In this document: piece after piece, positions 24,808 to 33,588 of the stretch
Layout of the letters: every line of letters starts with the position of its first letter
Position numbering within the stretch: the stretch's first letter is position 1
Translations under genes and position numbers: made by a program
Notes under the pieces: model-generated
What the model was told of the DNA's origin: nothing
What the model saw: only the letters and a program-made list of their open reading frames with translations
The model's database searches: none
Source of the DNA: Treponema sp.
GTDB taxonomy: Bacteria; Spirochaetota; Spirochaetia; Treponematales; Breznakiellaceae
Length of the DNA: 62,419 nucleotides
Assembly: GCA_031280125.1 (NCBI GenBank)
Contig: JAITHE010000004.1
Span: 1-62,419 of the forward strand
Direction: 5' to 3'

Positions 24808-25463
24808 AGCAGCCGGAGGTTCTTTTCGAAGATCCCTTCCTGCTTGTTTTGAACAAGCCCGCAGGACTTTCCGTCCAGGGAGGACAGGGGGCAGGGCTGG
24901 CGCTGGATTCCCTTCTGGCCCGTCTTTATAAACCCAGGCCCCTATTGGTTCACCGGCTTGACAGGGATACCTCCGGGGTAATTGTTACGGCCAAGACCAG
25001 GGAAGCCGCCGCGGCCTGCGCCTCCCTCTTTACAGGAGGGGCAGGGATGGAAAAACATTATCTGGCCCTGTGCGCGGGGAGCCTGGATAAAAAGGGCAGG
25101 GTGGAAAAAAGTCTCCAGGTAAAAGGCAGGGAACGGGAAGCACTGACCTGCTACGTCCGGCGGGCCTATTCCCGAAGGCTGGACTGTTCACTGGCGGACA
25201 TGGAACCCGCCACGGGAAGGATGCACCAGATCCGCCGCCACCTGGCTGCCCTGGGCCGCCCCATACTGGGGGACGGCAAGTACGGCGACTATGGCCTTAA
25301 CAGGGAATTAAAAAAAAAGACAGGCCTCAAGCGGCTCCTTCTCCATGCCTTGTCTATCCGTTTTCCCCATCCCCTGGGAGGGGGTGTGGTGGCGGCGGAG
25401 GCTCCCCTGCCGGATCATTTTACGGATTTTCTGGAACAGGCGGGGATTGCATTGCCCAGGTAA
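24804..25463 (+). CDS. RluA-family 23S rRNA/tRNA pseudouridine synthase
   Basis: 219 aa, no S4 domain. Catalytic Asp in LLVHRLDRDTSGVIVTAK; other family blocks are LVLNKPAGLSVQGG and MEPATGRMHQIRRHLAALG, then LLLHALSI. It isomerises a specific uridine in rRNA or tRNA; the target site is unknown. The start overlaps pduV by ATGA, so an RNA-modification gene is tied into the end of a metabolic operon. That coupling may be accidental, as the genes downstream are unrelated. Confidence 0.88.
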   Translation: MKQPEVLFEDPFLLVLNKPAGLSVQGGQGAGLALDSLLARLYKPRPLLVHRLDRDTSGVIVTAKTREAAAACASLFTGGAGMEKHYLALCAGSLDKKGRVEKSLQVKGREREALTCYVRRAYSRRLDCSLADMEPATGRMHQIRRHLAALGRPILGDGKYGDYGLNRELKKKTGLKRLLLHALSIRFPHPLGGGVVAAEAPLPDHFTDFLEQAGIALPR

Positions 25464-25481
25464 TTGCATAATACTTTAAGA

Positions 25482-26693
25482 ATGACGTGGCGCTCACAGG
25501 GTGCGGCGGCCGGAAATTTCCGGAAGAGATTTGGGCTGCCCATCCTCCTTGCCGGTCTTGCCTTTTTCAGTACCCAGGGGTATGCCCAAAACGCGGAAGA
25601 AAGGGAGGCGGTGGCCCTGGTTCCCTTTTGGGGAGACGATGAAGGAGTGGCCGTCATCTTTGGCGGAGTGCTGAACCAGACCCTTGCCGGAAATCCCCGT
25701 TACCGTCCCATACCCATTGACATGAACAATCTGCCGCCGGATGTCCCGGAAGGGGGGTATCCTCCCTATGTTTGTCCAAGCCCTTCGCTGGTCAAAGGAT
25801 CACCCTATGCCTTGACCGGAGAAATTGTCCTGGACGACAATGGATTATACCATCTACGGCTCTATCTTTATGAAATGGAAAATGTCCGGCTGTTGTGCAG
25901 CGACGAATTGACCGCCCGGGACAGATCCGAATGTGGGCAGTATCTTCCCTCTTTGCTGGAATGGCTGTTTTCCTGGATTCCCCGTCCGGCGCCGGCGGAT
26001 GGGGCGGAAGAAGCAGGCGCGGAGAATTCTGGAGATACGGAAGTCCAGGCTCCGCCCCGGCTTCTTCCGGCGGCGGAAGAAAAGCGGCTGTACCTGGGAC
26101 TGCGGGCCGGTACTTCCCTCCGCTTTTATTCTAGGGACCGGGCGGACCCTTTTATCCAAGACAAGGTCCACGATTATTACAACATAAGCGCTGCTTTCCA
26201 GGCGGCCTGGCAGTTTTCTTCGTTCTTTGCCCTCCAGGGGGAGGCGATCTGGACCACCGATTACGCATCCTTCAGCTATTCCACAAGCGGCGTCGGTTCC
26301 TTCACCGTAAACACCGATCCGATCAGGTCTTCTTCCATAATGTTTCCCCTTCTTTTGAAAGGGGTGTTTAGAAGAGATTCAAGTTTTGTCTCGATTTTTG
26401 GGGGAGCCTTTTTTATTCTGCCCCTGGGGGAGATGTCGAGTACAAGAATGGGGAAATTCGCCTATACCCTTACCCTGCCCCTGGGTTATACCCTGGGGGC
26501 AGGCATGGGGGTAAAGGCCGGCCCGGGGTTTATTTTTTTCGATCTGCGCTGGGCCGCGGATTTAGGGGGAACGGTTACCAGGGCGGGGGAACTGGTCTAT
26601 AAACGGAGCATGGTTTCCCTCAGCGCTGGGTATGAACTGGGTTTTTTTTCCAGGAGATCCGGAAAAAAGACTTCCCGGGATACCCCTCTCTAA
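25482..26693 (+). CDS. Outer-membrane beta-barrel protein with periplasmic N-terminal domain
   Basis: 403 aa. Signal peptide at residues 1-36 ending at TQGYAQ. Residues about 40-150 form a compact domain (REAVALVPFWGDDEGVAVIFGG, LTGEIVLDDNGLYHLRLYLYE) like the TolB-type sugar-free domains found in spirochaete lipoproteins. A Glu/Ala/Pro linker follows. Residues about 195-395 show alternating hydrophobic/aromatic strands (AAWQFSSFFALQGEAIWTTDY), as in small outer-membrane barrels. The ATG at 25482 is preferred over a TTG six codons earlier. It converges on the carboxypeptidase gene and overlaps it by 4 bp. Function unknown. Confidence 0.6.
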   Translation: MTWRSQGAAAGNFRKRFGLPILLAGLAFFSTQGYAQNAEEREAVALVPFWGDDEGVAVIFGGVLNQTLAGNPRYRPIPIDMNNLPPDVPEGGYPPYVCPSPSLVKGSPYALTGEIVLDDNGLYHLRLYLYEMENVRLLCSDELTARDRSECGQYLPSLLEWLFSWIPRPAPADGAEEAGAENSGDTEVQAPPRLLPAAEEKRLYLGLRAGTSLRFYSRDRADPFIQDKVHDYYNISAAFQAAWQFSSFFALQGEAIWTTDYASFSYSTSGVGSFTVNTDPIRSSSIMFPLLLKGVFRRDSSFVSIFGGAFFILPLGEMSSTRMGKFAYTLTLPLGYTLGAGMGVKAGPGFIFFDLRWAADLGGTVTRAGELVYKRSMVSLSAGYELGFFSRRSGKKTSRDTPL

Positions 26694-27907
26694 CGGTCCA
26701 GCAGTTTTTTAATGAAAAAACCTATTCTGTCCAGGATCCGCCTAAAGATGGTTCCCCGTTCCGCCTCCTTTTCCAATACCAGGGAAACGCGGAGAATTTC
26801 CCCCGTTTCATCGCGGATAACCAGGACGCCAGCCCAGGCCCCGGCCGGAAGGGGGGCCCAAAGGCCGGTGGAAAGTTCCGCCGCTTGTTCCGGCTCTCCT
26901 GCCCGGTATACAGAAACGGTACAAACCGGGGCGGAGGCGGCTTTAAGGGCCGCGTATTTCTCTCCTCCTCCCCAGATCCGTATCCTGGGAAGAGGAGCCG
27001 CCTCAAAATAACGGGTCTTGAAATTGGCGAACCCCCATTCCAGCAGGGCTTCCCCATCCCGGCTCCGGTCCCCTTCGGTTTTTGATCCCAGGATAACGGC
27101 GATAAGCCGGGTTTCTCCCCGTTTGGCGCTGAGAGCGATATTGTAGCCCGCTTCGCGGATATGCCCTGTTTTAAGGCCGTCCACCCCGGGAACTCCCCCG
27201 GAGCCGGTATCCAGCAGGCCGTTGTGGTTGTACTGTAGGATGGTCCGTGGGGGGATGCTCCCCGTGTGCGCCGCCAAGGGATAGGCAAAGAGGGGCGAGG
27301 AATGGAGAAACCCCAGGCTTTCCGGGTGTTCCTGGAGGTAAGCCCTGCAGAAGAGGGCAAAATCCATGGCGGTGGTGGCGTTTTCAGCGGAAATTCCCGA
27401 AGGCTCCGTAAAGCGGGTAGATCCCATTCCCAGCCGTTCCGCCTCGGCATTCATCCTGGACACAAAATGTTTCATGTCCGGAGCCAGATAGAGGGCGGCG
27501 GCCACGGCGGCGTCGTTACCGGAGGGAACCGCCATACCCAGAAGGATTTCACCCAGGGTAACCTTCTGGCCCCGGCCCAGGAACATAAGGCTTGAACGGG
27601 GAGGCTGATTTTCCGCCCAGCTTTCCGGGGGCAGATCCACCAGGCCGTCGAGGGATTTTCCGCCGGCTTTTGTTTCCCGCAGAGCCAGGTGAATTGTCAT
27701 CAGCTTGGCAAGGGACGCCGGAGGAATAACCAGATCGGATCCGGCGCTGTAAAGAACCGTCCCGGTGGCCGCATCCATCAAAACCGCCGCAGGAGAGGCA
27801 AGGCGGGGCGGATCCGAGGAAGGGTAGAGGGGATTACCGGGATTTTCCGGTGTTCCGGCGGCGGCGGGAAATGCCCGAATCGTACACCCAAGGACAAGAC
27901 AAAACAA
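26690..27907 (-). CDS. D-alanyl-D-alanine carboxypeptidase (S11, PBP5 family)
   Basis: 405 aa as given. Trims the terminal D-Ala of peptidoglycan pentapeptides in the periplasm. The three penicillin-binding motifs are intact: SLAK (Ser65, Lys68), SGN (129-131) and KTG (246-248). The C-terminal region ends in a basic amphipathic helix (FRRILDRIGFFIKKLLDR) typical of membrane-anchored PBP5. The start is uncertain: TTG at 27907 gives a signal peptide without its basic N terminus, and the frame stays open upstream toward the asnS stop without an ATG or GTG. A rare start codon is possible. Confidence 0.88.
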   Translation of the reverse strand: MFCLVLGCTIRAFPAAAGTPENPGNPLYPSSDPPRLASPAAVLMDAATGTVLYSAGSDLVIPPASLAKLMTIHLALRETKAGGKSLDGLVDLPPESWAENQPPRSSLMFLGRGQKVTLGEILLGMAVPSGNDAAVAAALYLAPDMKHFVSRMNAEAERLGMGSTRFTEPSGISAENATTAMDFALFCRAYLQEHPESLGFLHSSPLFAYPLAAHTGSIPPRTILQYNHNGLLDTGSGGVPGVDGLKTGHIREAGYNIALSAKRGETRLIAVILGSKTEGDRSRDGEALLEWGFANFKTRYFEAAPLPRIRIWGGGEKYAALKAASAPVCTVSVYRAGEPEQAAELSTGLWAPLPAGAWAGVLVIRDETGEILRVSLVLEKEAERGTIFRRILDRIGFFIKKLLDR

Positions 27908-27986
27908 GACCGCCCGGTAACCCTGTGTTTTGGGGGAAAGGATCTGTCTAAAAACCTTTCCCGGTCCGGCTCGGCGGAATTGTGTT

Positions 27987-29393
27987 TTAATAGAGCTGCC
28001 CCGCCGCCCGGGGATAGGGAATTACGTCCCGGATATTCGCCATCCCCGTAACATACTGGACAAGCCGTTCAAAACCTAGGCCGAAACCCGCGTGGGGAAC
28101 CGTACCGTAACGGCGTAAATCCAGGTACCAGCCGTAATGCTCCTCCCCCATCCCCAGTTCGGCCATCCGCTTTTCCAGCGCCGCCAAATCTTCCTCCCGC
28201 TCAGAACCGCCGATAATTTCTCCAAGCCGGGGAACGAGCACGTCCATGGCCCGGACGGTTTTGCCGTCGCTGTTCATTTTCATGTAAAAAGCCTTGATTT
28301 CCTTGGGGTAATCGGTAACAATCACGGGCCCGTGGACAAGCTCTTCGGTAAGAAACCGTTCATGTTCACTTTGAAGGTCGCAGCCCCAATGGGGCTGGAA
28401 TTCAAAAAGATCCGTCCTGGCGGCGGCGGCCTTTTCCAGTTCCCCGACGGCTTCGGTATAGTTCAAATGAACAAAACGGGATTCTGCCACGGAACGGATG
28501 GTGCGGATAAGACCATTTTCAATCCGTTCATCAAAAAAATTCATGTCCCCGGCACATTCTTCCAGGATCGTCTGAAAGCAGAATTTAAGAAAATCCTCCG
28601 CCAGAGTCATATTTTCCTTGAGACGGAAAAAGGCTGTTTCCGGCTCGATCATCCAAAATTCCGCCAAATGCCGGGCGGTGTTGGAATTTTCCGCCCGGAA
28701 CGTGGGGCCGAAGGTATAGACCCGGGAAAGGGCCGCTGCGTAGGTTTCCGCCTCAAGCTGGCCGGAAACGGTAAGGAAACTTTCCCTGCCAAAAAAATCC
28801 CCGGTCCCGGGCTTTGTGGTTTCTCCTTCCGCTGGCGCCGTGTCCGCCGGCTTGAGGGTGGTAACCCGGAACATCGCCCCGGCCCCTTCGGCGTCGCTGC
28901 CGGTGATAACCGGCGTATGGAGGTAGTGGTAGCCCCGGTCCTGAAAGAATCGATGCACCGCAAAAGCCAGCCGGCTGCGGACCCGCATCACCGCCCCCAG
29001 GGTATTGGTCCTGCCCCGAAGATGGGGCATTTCCCGCAGGAATTCCAGGGTATGCCGCTTTTTTTGCAGGGGATACCCCGAAGCGTCTCCCAAAAGGGTA
29101 ACGGAGGAGGCGGCTACTTCCACCGCCTGGCCCTGGGCGGGGGAAGGAACCAGGCGTCCCCTGATCTCCACCGAAGCGCCGGTTCCCAGGGCCGCGAGCA
29201 TTTCCGCCGGAATGCCGGTTTTTTCCATGTCGAAGGTACACTGGATGCCCCGAAGGGAGGATCCGTCGTTTACTTCCACAAAGACGATGTTTTTCATGTC
29301 CCGCCTAGTCCTGACCCAGCCCCGGATACAGACTTCATCCCCCTGCGCTTCGGCGGAGGATTTTTCCAAAATTTCTTTTATCAGGGGAAACAT
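27987..29393 (-). CDS. asnS: Asparaginyl-tRNA synthetase
   Basis: 468 aa, class IIb synthetase charging tRNA-Asn. The N-terminal OB anticodon-binding domain (ICIRGWVRTRRDMKN-like block, FVEVNDG) is followed by motif 2 (TFGPTFRAENSNTARHLAEF) and motif 3 (HAGFGLGFERLVQYVTG). The ATG at 29393 is chosen by homology; the frame stays open far upstream through the antisense of the flagellar gene. No Shine-Dalgarno precedes it, but a promoter does, positioned for a leaderless message. The gene is divergent from flgF. Confidence 0.93.
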   Translation of the reverse strand: MFPLIKEILEKSSAEAQGDEVCIRGWVRTRRDMKNIVFVEVNDGSSLRGIQCTFDMEKTGIPAEMLAALGTGASVEIRGRLVPSPAQGQAVEVAASSVTLLGDASGYPLQKKRHTLEFLREMPHLRGRTNTLGAVMRVRSRLAFAVHRFFQDRGYHYLHTPVITGSDAEGAGAMFRVTTLKPADTAPAEGETTKPGTGDFFGRESFLTVSGQLEAETYAAALSRVYTFGPTFRAENSNTARHLAEFWMIEPETAFFRLKENMTLAEDFLKFCFQTILEECAGDMNFFDERIENGLIRTIRSVAESRFVHLNYTEAVGELEKAAAARTDLFEFQPHWGCDLQSEHERFLTEELVHGPVIVTDYPKEIKAFYMKMNSDGKTVRAMDVLVPRLGEIIGGSEREEDLAALEKRMAELGMGEEHYGWYLDLRRYGTVPHAGFGLGFERLVQYVTGMANIRDVIPYPRAAGQLY

Positions 29394-29399
29394 GACGTT

Positions 29400-29428
29400 A
29401 GTATACACCAGAAGGGCCTGCTTGGAAA
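29400..29428 (-). promoter_or_regulatory. Candidate asnS promoter, leaderless
   Basis: Read on the minus strand: TTTCCA (29428-29423), 17 bp, TATACT (29405-29400). Seven bases beyond the -10 box is the A of the asnS ATG (29393). With no Shine-Dalgarno seen, a leaderless transcript is plausible. The -35 match is only 4/6. Confidence 0.4.
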
Positions 29429-29455
29429 ATCCTTTCTGGAACGCCGGAAGGGCCC

Positions 29456-29483
29456 TAAACCGCTTTTCCGGATCCGCCGATAC
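29456..29483 (+). promoter_or_regulatory. Candidate sigma-28 flagellar promoter
   Basis: TAAA (29456-29459), 16 bp, then GCCGATAC (29476-29483). The classical sigma-28 consensus is TAAA-N15-GCCGATAA, so this is one base long in spacing and one base off in the -10 box. It sits directly before the flgF start (29502), with AAGGAG at 29490-29495 near the predicted transcription start. Confidence 0.5.
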
Positions 29484-29501
29484 TGAATTAAGGAGCAGAC
29501 A

Positions 29502-30356
29502 GTGGTAAAAGGCATCTATACCGCCGCCAGCGGCATGCGGGCACAGCAATGGCGGCTTGATTCGGTGGGGAATAACCTGGCTAATTTGAATACCGATTCC
29601 TACAAAAGGGAACAGGCGTCCTTCAAGGCAAATCCGGAGATGCTCCTCCGGCGGACCGGCGACGACGGGGTTTTTCTTAATCCCTTTGGTTCCCACGATA
29701 ACGCTCCTATCATCGGAAAGCTGGGGACCGGGGTGGAACTGAACGAACTCTATGTGGATTTTTCCCAGGGGGCCTTCAAAGAAACGGAAAACGACTATGA
29801 TCTGGCCCTGGACGGCGGGGGGTTTTTTGTGGTAACCACTCCCTACGGCGAGCGTTATACCCGGAACGGCGGTTTTCAGTTGGGAAAGGAAGGATTTCTG
29901 GAAACCAAAGAGGGCTATCCCGTGCTGGGGCAAAACGGTCCCATCCGGATCCAGGCGAATAATTTTAAGGTAGACAAGGAAGGCCATATCTGGATTAACG
30001 GGGAATACGCGGAAGATCCCGAAGCCCTGATTGGCCGGGAAGATAACGAATGGGGCCGGGTGGCGCTTTTGGATACCCTCCGGCTTGTGGGGTTTGAGCG
30101 GGAACGGTATCTGAAAAAACAGGGTTCCAGCCTTTACCAGGCGAATGAATTTTCCGGAGAACCCGTTGAACTGGAGCCGGAAGACCGGCCCCAGGTCCAC
30201 CAGGGTTTTAACGAGGCGGCCAACGTGGATCCGGTGGTGGAGATGGTCCAAATGATCGAAGTGAATCGTTCCTACGAAGCGAACCAGAGGATCATCCAGA
30301 GCCATGATTCCATGATGGGCACCTTGATTAACCAGTACGCGAAATATAACGGCTAA
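29502..30356 (+). CDS. flgF: Flagellar basal-body rod protein FlgF (FlgG paralogue)
   Basis: 284 aa, secreted through the flagellar export apparatus into the periplasmic rod. The conserved N-terminal rod signature GIYTAASGMRAQQWRLDSVGNN and the C-terminal coiled-coil block VEMVQMIEVNRSYEANQRII are present, with the central DLALDGGGFFVV. The start codon is GTG (29502). It lies 70 bp before flgG in the order seen in Treponema. Proximal (FlgF) rather than distal rod position is inferred from gene order. Confidence 0.87.
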   Translation: MVKGIYTAASGMRAQQWRLDSVGNNLANLNTDSYKREQASFKANPEMLLRRTGDDGVFLNPFGSHDNAPIIGKLGTGVELNELYVDFSQGAFKETENDYDLALDGGGFFVVTTPYGERYTRNGGFQLGKEGFLETKEGYPVLGQNGPIRIQANNFKVDKEGHIWINGEYAEDPEALIGREDNEWGRVALLDTLRLVGFERERYLKKQGSSLYQANEFSGEPVELEPEDRPQVHQGFNEAANVDPVVEMVQMIEVNRSYEANQRIIQSHDSMMGTLINQYAKYNG

Positions 30357-30426
30357 GGGGAGTTTCTCCGGGGCCTGATATGGCGGGATACGCAGCTTAT
30401 GAAAGAAATATAGACGGGGGAAACCA

Positions 30427-31224
30427 ATGGTAAGAAGTTTATGGACCGGAGCTTCCGGCATGATAGGCCAGCAGGCCAACATCGACACGATTTCCAACAA
30501 TTTGGCCAACGTTAATACGGTGGGGTTCAAAAAGGTCAGGGCAGATTTCGAGGATCTGATCTATCAGACCATAAGAACCGCCGGAACCCCCGCCACGGAA
30601 GAAACGGTGGTACCCGTGGGTACCCAGATGGGCCATGGGGTAAAACTGGCGGACACCCAGCGCATCTTCGGGCAGGGGGCGCCCCAGTACACGGATGTCC
30701 CCACCGATGTGGCGATTGTGGGAGAAGGCTTTTTCCGGGTCCAGCTTCAGGATGGAAGTTACGCCTATACCCGCAACGGTTCGTTCAAGGTGGATCAAAA
30801 CGGACGCATGGTAACCAGCGAAGGCTACTGGCTTTTGCCGGACATCGTTATGCCCGCTAACTTTATGCCGGAAAGCATCACCGTTTCCAAAGACGGCCGG
30901 GTGGAAGTAAAGGTACCGGAAATCAGTGATGAATATATCCCCGTGGGGCAGATTGAACTGTACCGCTTTCCCAATCCGGTGGGGCTTACCGCCCTGGGGG
31001 AAAACCTTTTTAAGGTAACCAACGCTTCGGGGGATCCTATCCCCGGCCGTCCCAACGATCTGGGAATGGGCCAGATCTACCACAAGTACCTGGAAATGTC
31101 CAACGTTTCGGTGGTCCGGGAGATGGTTGATTTAATCGTAGCCCAGCGGGCCTATGAATTTAATTCCCGGACCATACAAACCACCGATAATATGCTCGGT
31201 ACGGCCACATCGCTGAAACGGTAG
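30427..31224 (+). CDS. flgG: Flagellar distal rod protein FlgG
   Basis: 265 aa, the usual FlgG length of about 260-264. N-terminal SLWTGASGMIGQQANIDTISNN, central GEGFFRVQLQDGSYAYTRNG, and C-terminal VVREMVDLIVAQRAYEFNSR are near-consensus. It assembles the distal rod passing through the peptidoglycan of the periplasmic flagellum. The next gene starts 17 bp downstream. The short gap before it holds no obvious promoter. Confidence 0.93.
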   Translation: MVRSLWTGASGMIGQQANIDTISNNLANVNTVGFKKVRADFEDLIYQTIRTAGTPATEETVVPVGTQMGHGVKLADTQRIFGQGAPQYTDVPTDVAIVGEGFFRVQLQDGSYAYTRNGSFKVDQNGRMVTSEGYWLLPDIVMPANFMPESITVSKDGRVEVKVPEISDEYIPVGQIELYRFPNPVGLTALGENLFKVTNASGDPIPGRPNDLGMGQIYHKYLEMSNVSVVREMVDLIVAQRAYEFNSRTIQTTDNMLGTATSLKR

Positions 31225-31241
31225 AAGGGGCAGAGCTTATT

Positions 31242-31661
31242 ATGGCGATAACAGGAATTTCCGGCCTTGACAGGATTCAGACTCCCCAAAGGGATCTCAA
31301 TTTTCCCCGGAGCACTTTTCCCCGGATCATGGAGGAAAGCCTGAAAAAGATGAAGGCCGAGGGGTCTGGCGGGGCGGGGGAACCGGATCCGCCCCGGACA
31401 GGGATCGACAAAACAGGCAAACTCTACGAACAATGTGAAGCTCTGGAAACCTTTCTTATAAAGAATATCCTTGCGGGGATGCGGAAAAACGTGATAAAGT
31501 CGGATCTGCTCGATACCGGTTTTGCGGGAGAGATCTACGAGGATATGCTTTGGGACGAGTATTCCAAGGAATATTCAAAGAAAGCCGGATTCGGCCTGGC
31601 AGAGCTGGCCTATCTGGAACTGACCGGACAGCGGGGTAAAAAACTTGCGGGCGCTTTTTAG
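31242..31661 (+). CDS. flgJ: Flagellar rod-binding protein (FlgJ N-terminal domain only)
   Basis: 139 aa, corresponding to the rod-capping half of FlgJ without the muramidase half, as in many spirochaetes. Family block: LYEQCEALETFLIKNILAGMRKNV, then DTGFAGEIYEDMLWDEYSKE. It helps polymerise rod subunits. It follows flgG closely and ends the flagellar group. The peptidoglycan-cutting function must be provided elsewhere. Confidence 0.85.
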   Translation: MAITGISGLDRIQTPQRDLNFPRSTFPRIMEESLKKMKAEGSGGAGEPDPPRTGIDKTGKLYEQCEALETFLIKNILAGMRKNVIKSDLLDTGFAGEIYEDMLWDEYSKEYSKKAGFGLAELAYLELTGQRGKKLAGAF

Positions 31662-31746
31662 CCGCCATATCGGCACCGCCTTTTTCCGGGCCCATACACC
31701 AGCCGGATTCACGGCGGCGGCAGGTTCTGTCTAAGGGGAGGATGGG

Positions 31747-33588
31747 GTGAAAACCGGCCCTCTTGGGGCGCTTTTAGCGTTTCTTTACGGCGAAGAACGG
31801 GCGGAAAGCCTTCTTTCCCGGTTGTACGGGATCCTCGGTTCCGCCCGGTCCGGCGGCGGAAAAGAGGTTCTTGATCCCGCGGAGGGCCTGATTGGCTGCG
31901 GAGACGCCCTGTTGATTTCCTATGGGGATATGCTGGGCGCGGAGGCCGGGAACGAAAGCGGCGAATCCGGGCTGGGCCGCCTGTTCCGTTTTCTGGAAAA
32001 GCGGAACCGGGGGGCCTTTACCTGGCTTCACATTTTACCCTTCCACCCCTATTCCTCGGACGACGGGTTTTCCGTTATTGATTACCGGAAGGTGGATCCC
32101 CGTTTTGGCTCCTGGGAGGATCTTGAAAAACTTAAAACGCTGAACCTTAACCTGGCCTTTGACTTTGTGATCAACCACGGCAGCGTTCAGAGCGAATGGT
32201 TCAGGGAATTCCTTGAGGAAAAGGAAAACCGCCGGAACTGGTACATCCGCCGGCCCGCCTCCTACGACTATAGTTCCGTGGTCCGCCCCAGGACACACCC
32301 CCTGCTGACCCCCTTTGCCGGGGGAAGGGGAAAAGAACCGGTATATGTGTGGACCACCTTCAGCGCCGATCAAGCGGATTACGATTTTTCAAACCCGGAG
32401 GTACTGCTTGAATTTGTCAGGATCCTTCTGGAATATACCAAGCGGGGGGCGGGGATTGTACGGCTTGATGCCATAGCCTACCTCTGGAAAGAGGATGGAA
32501 GCCCCTGTCTTCACCATGCCAAGACCCACGGAGTGGTAAAGCTTTTCAGAGCCGTGGTGGATCATCTCAGGCTGCCCCTCCTCCTCCTTACCGAAACCAA
32601 CGTACCCCACGGGGAGAACATTTCCTACTTTGGCAGTCCCCTGGGGGACCCTGCTCTAGACAGTCTCCCCGAAGCCCACATGGTGTACAACTTTGCCCTG
32701 CCCCCTCTGACGCTTTACGCCGCCCTTTCCGGGGATGCCGGACCCCTGCGGAACTGGGCAAAAACCCTGCCGGCGGGACCCGTCCTGGAGAACGCCGGAT
32801 CGCCCCCAAGGTATTTTCTTAATTTTTTGGCAAGCCACGACGGGGTGGGTCTTACCCCCGCCAGGGGACTGGTGGATGATCAAGCCTTTAACGCGGTTAT
32901 CGAAGAGGCGAAAAGGCGGGGCGCCCTGGTTTCCTATAAATCCTCCCCCCGGGGGGATATTCCCTACGAGCTGAACTGTTCCTATGCCGCGGTGATCGCT
33001 CCGCAAAACATGGGCGATTCGGCCCTGAGGGCCAGGGCCTTTCTGGCAGTCCACGGGGTCCTTTTTTCCCTGGCGGGACTGCCGGCGGTTTATTTTCATA
33101 GCTGGACCGGCTCCGAAGCTTGGACCGAAGGTCCGTCGGTTTTGGGATACAACCGGGCGATCAACCGGGAAAAACCCGTCCTTGACCGGGTGGAACAGGA
33201 ACTGAAGGATCCCCGGTCCTTCCGTTTCCACGTGTACCGCGGTTTTGCGGAACTCCTTGGTTTCAGGCAGGAAGAGAGGGCCTTTGATCCCCTTGTACCC
33301 CAGTATGTGTTTGACAGCCCGGAAGAGGGTGGAAAAAGTATCTTTGCCCTGATCCGGGGTCCTTCAAAGGAAGGCCGCTGGGTCCTGTGTATAGAAAATC
33401 TGGGGGGCGCAAAAGCCCTGTGGAAGGCCCCCGGGGAAAGGCCGGACCTCCCGGAACCTTTCCGTCGCCAGGGGATTGTTCCCCTGGAGTGGAAAGAGAT
33501 TGTCCTGGAACCCTGGGAATGTCTCTGGCTTGTTTTTAGCGAAGGGGCGCTTTTTTCCCGGCTGTCTACAATTCCAGGGCTGCCCTGA
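31747..33588 (+). CDS. GH13_18 sugar phosphorylase (sucrose phosphorylase-like)
   Basis: 613 aa. Alpha-amylase-fold enzyme of the subfamily that phosphorolyses sucrose, sucrose-6-phosphate, glucosylglycerol or glucosylglycerate to glucose-1-phosphate. Diagnostic segments: LHILPFHPYSSDDGFSVIDY, FDFVINHGS, GIVRLDAIAYLWKEDG with the nucleophile Asp, LLTETNVPHGEN with the acid/base Glu, and FLASHDGVGLTP. It starts at GTG 31747 behind AGGGGAGGA. The acceptor cannot be decided from these motifs. It has no transporter next to it, and its end overlaps the converging protease gene by 23 bp. Confidence 0.85.
   Translation: MKTGPLGALLAFLYGEERAESLLSRLYGILGSARSGGGKEVLDPAEGLIGCGDALLISYGDMLGAEAGNESGESGLGRLFRFLEKRNRGAFTWLHILPFHPYSSDDGFSVIDYRKVDPRFGSWEDLEKLKTLNLNLAFDFVINHGSVQSEWFREFLEEKENRRNWYIRRPASYDYSSVVRPRTHPLLTPFAGGRGKEPVYVWTTFSADQADYDFSNPEVLLEFVRILLEYTKRGAGIVRLDAIAYLWKEDGSPCLHHAKTHGVVKLFRAVVDHLRLPLLLLTETNVPHGENISYFGSPLGDPALDSLPEAHMVYNFALPPLTLYAALSGDAGPLRNWAKTLPAGPVLENAGSPPRYFLNFLASHDGVGLTPARGLVDDQAFNAVIEEAKRRGALVSYKSSPRGDIPYELNCSYAAVIAPQNMGDSALRARAFLAVHGVLFSLAGLPAVYFHSWTGSEAWTEGPSVLGYNRAINREKPVLDRVEQELKDPRSFRFHVYRGFAELLGFRQEERAFDPLVPQYVFDSPEEGGKSIFALIRGPSKEGRWVLCIENLGGAKALWKAPGERPDLPEPFRRQGIVPLEWKEIVLEPWECLWLVFSEGALFSRLSTIPGLP

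Noticed and set aside
27987-30530. A single 847-aa minus-strand protein.
   Set aside because: Its N-terminal 380 residues are the antisense of flgF; only the part from 29393 is AsnS.
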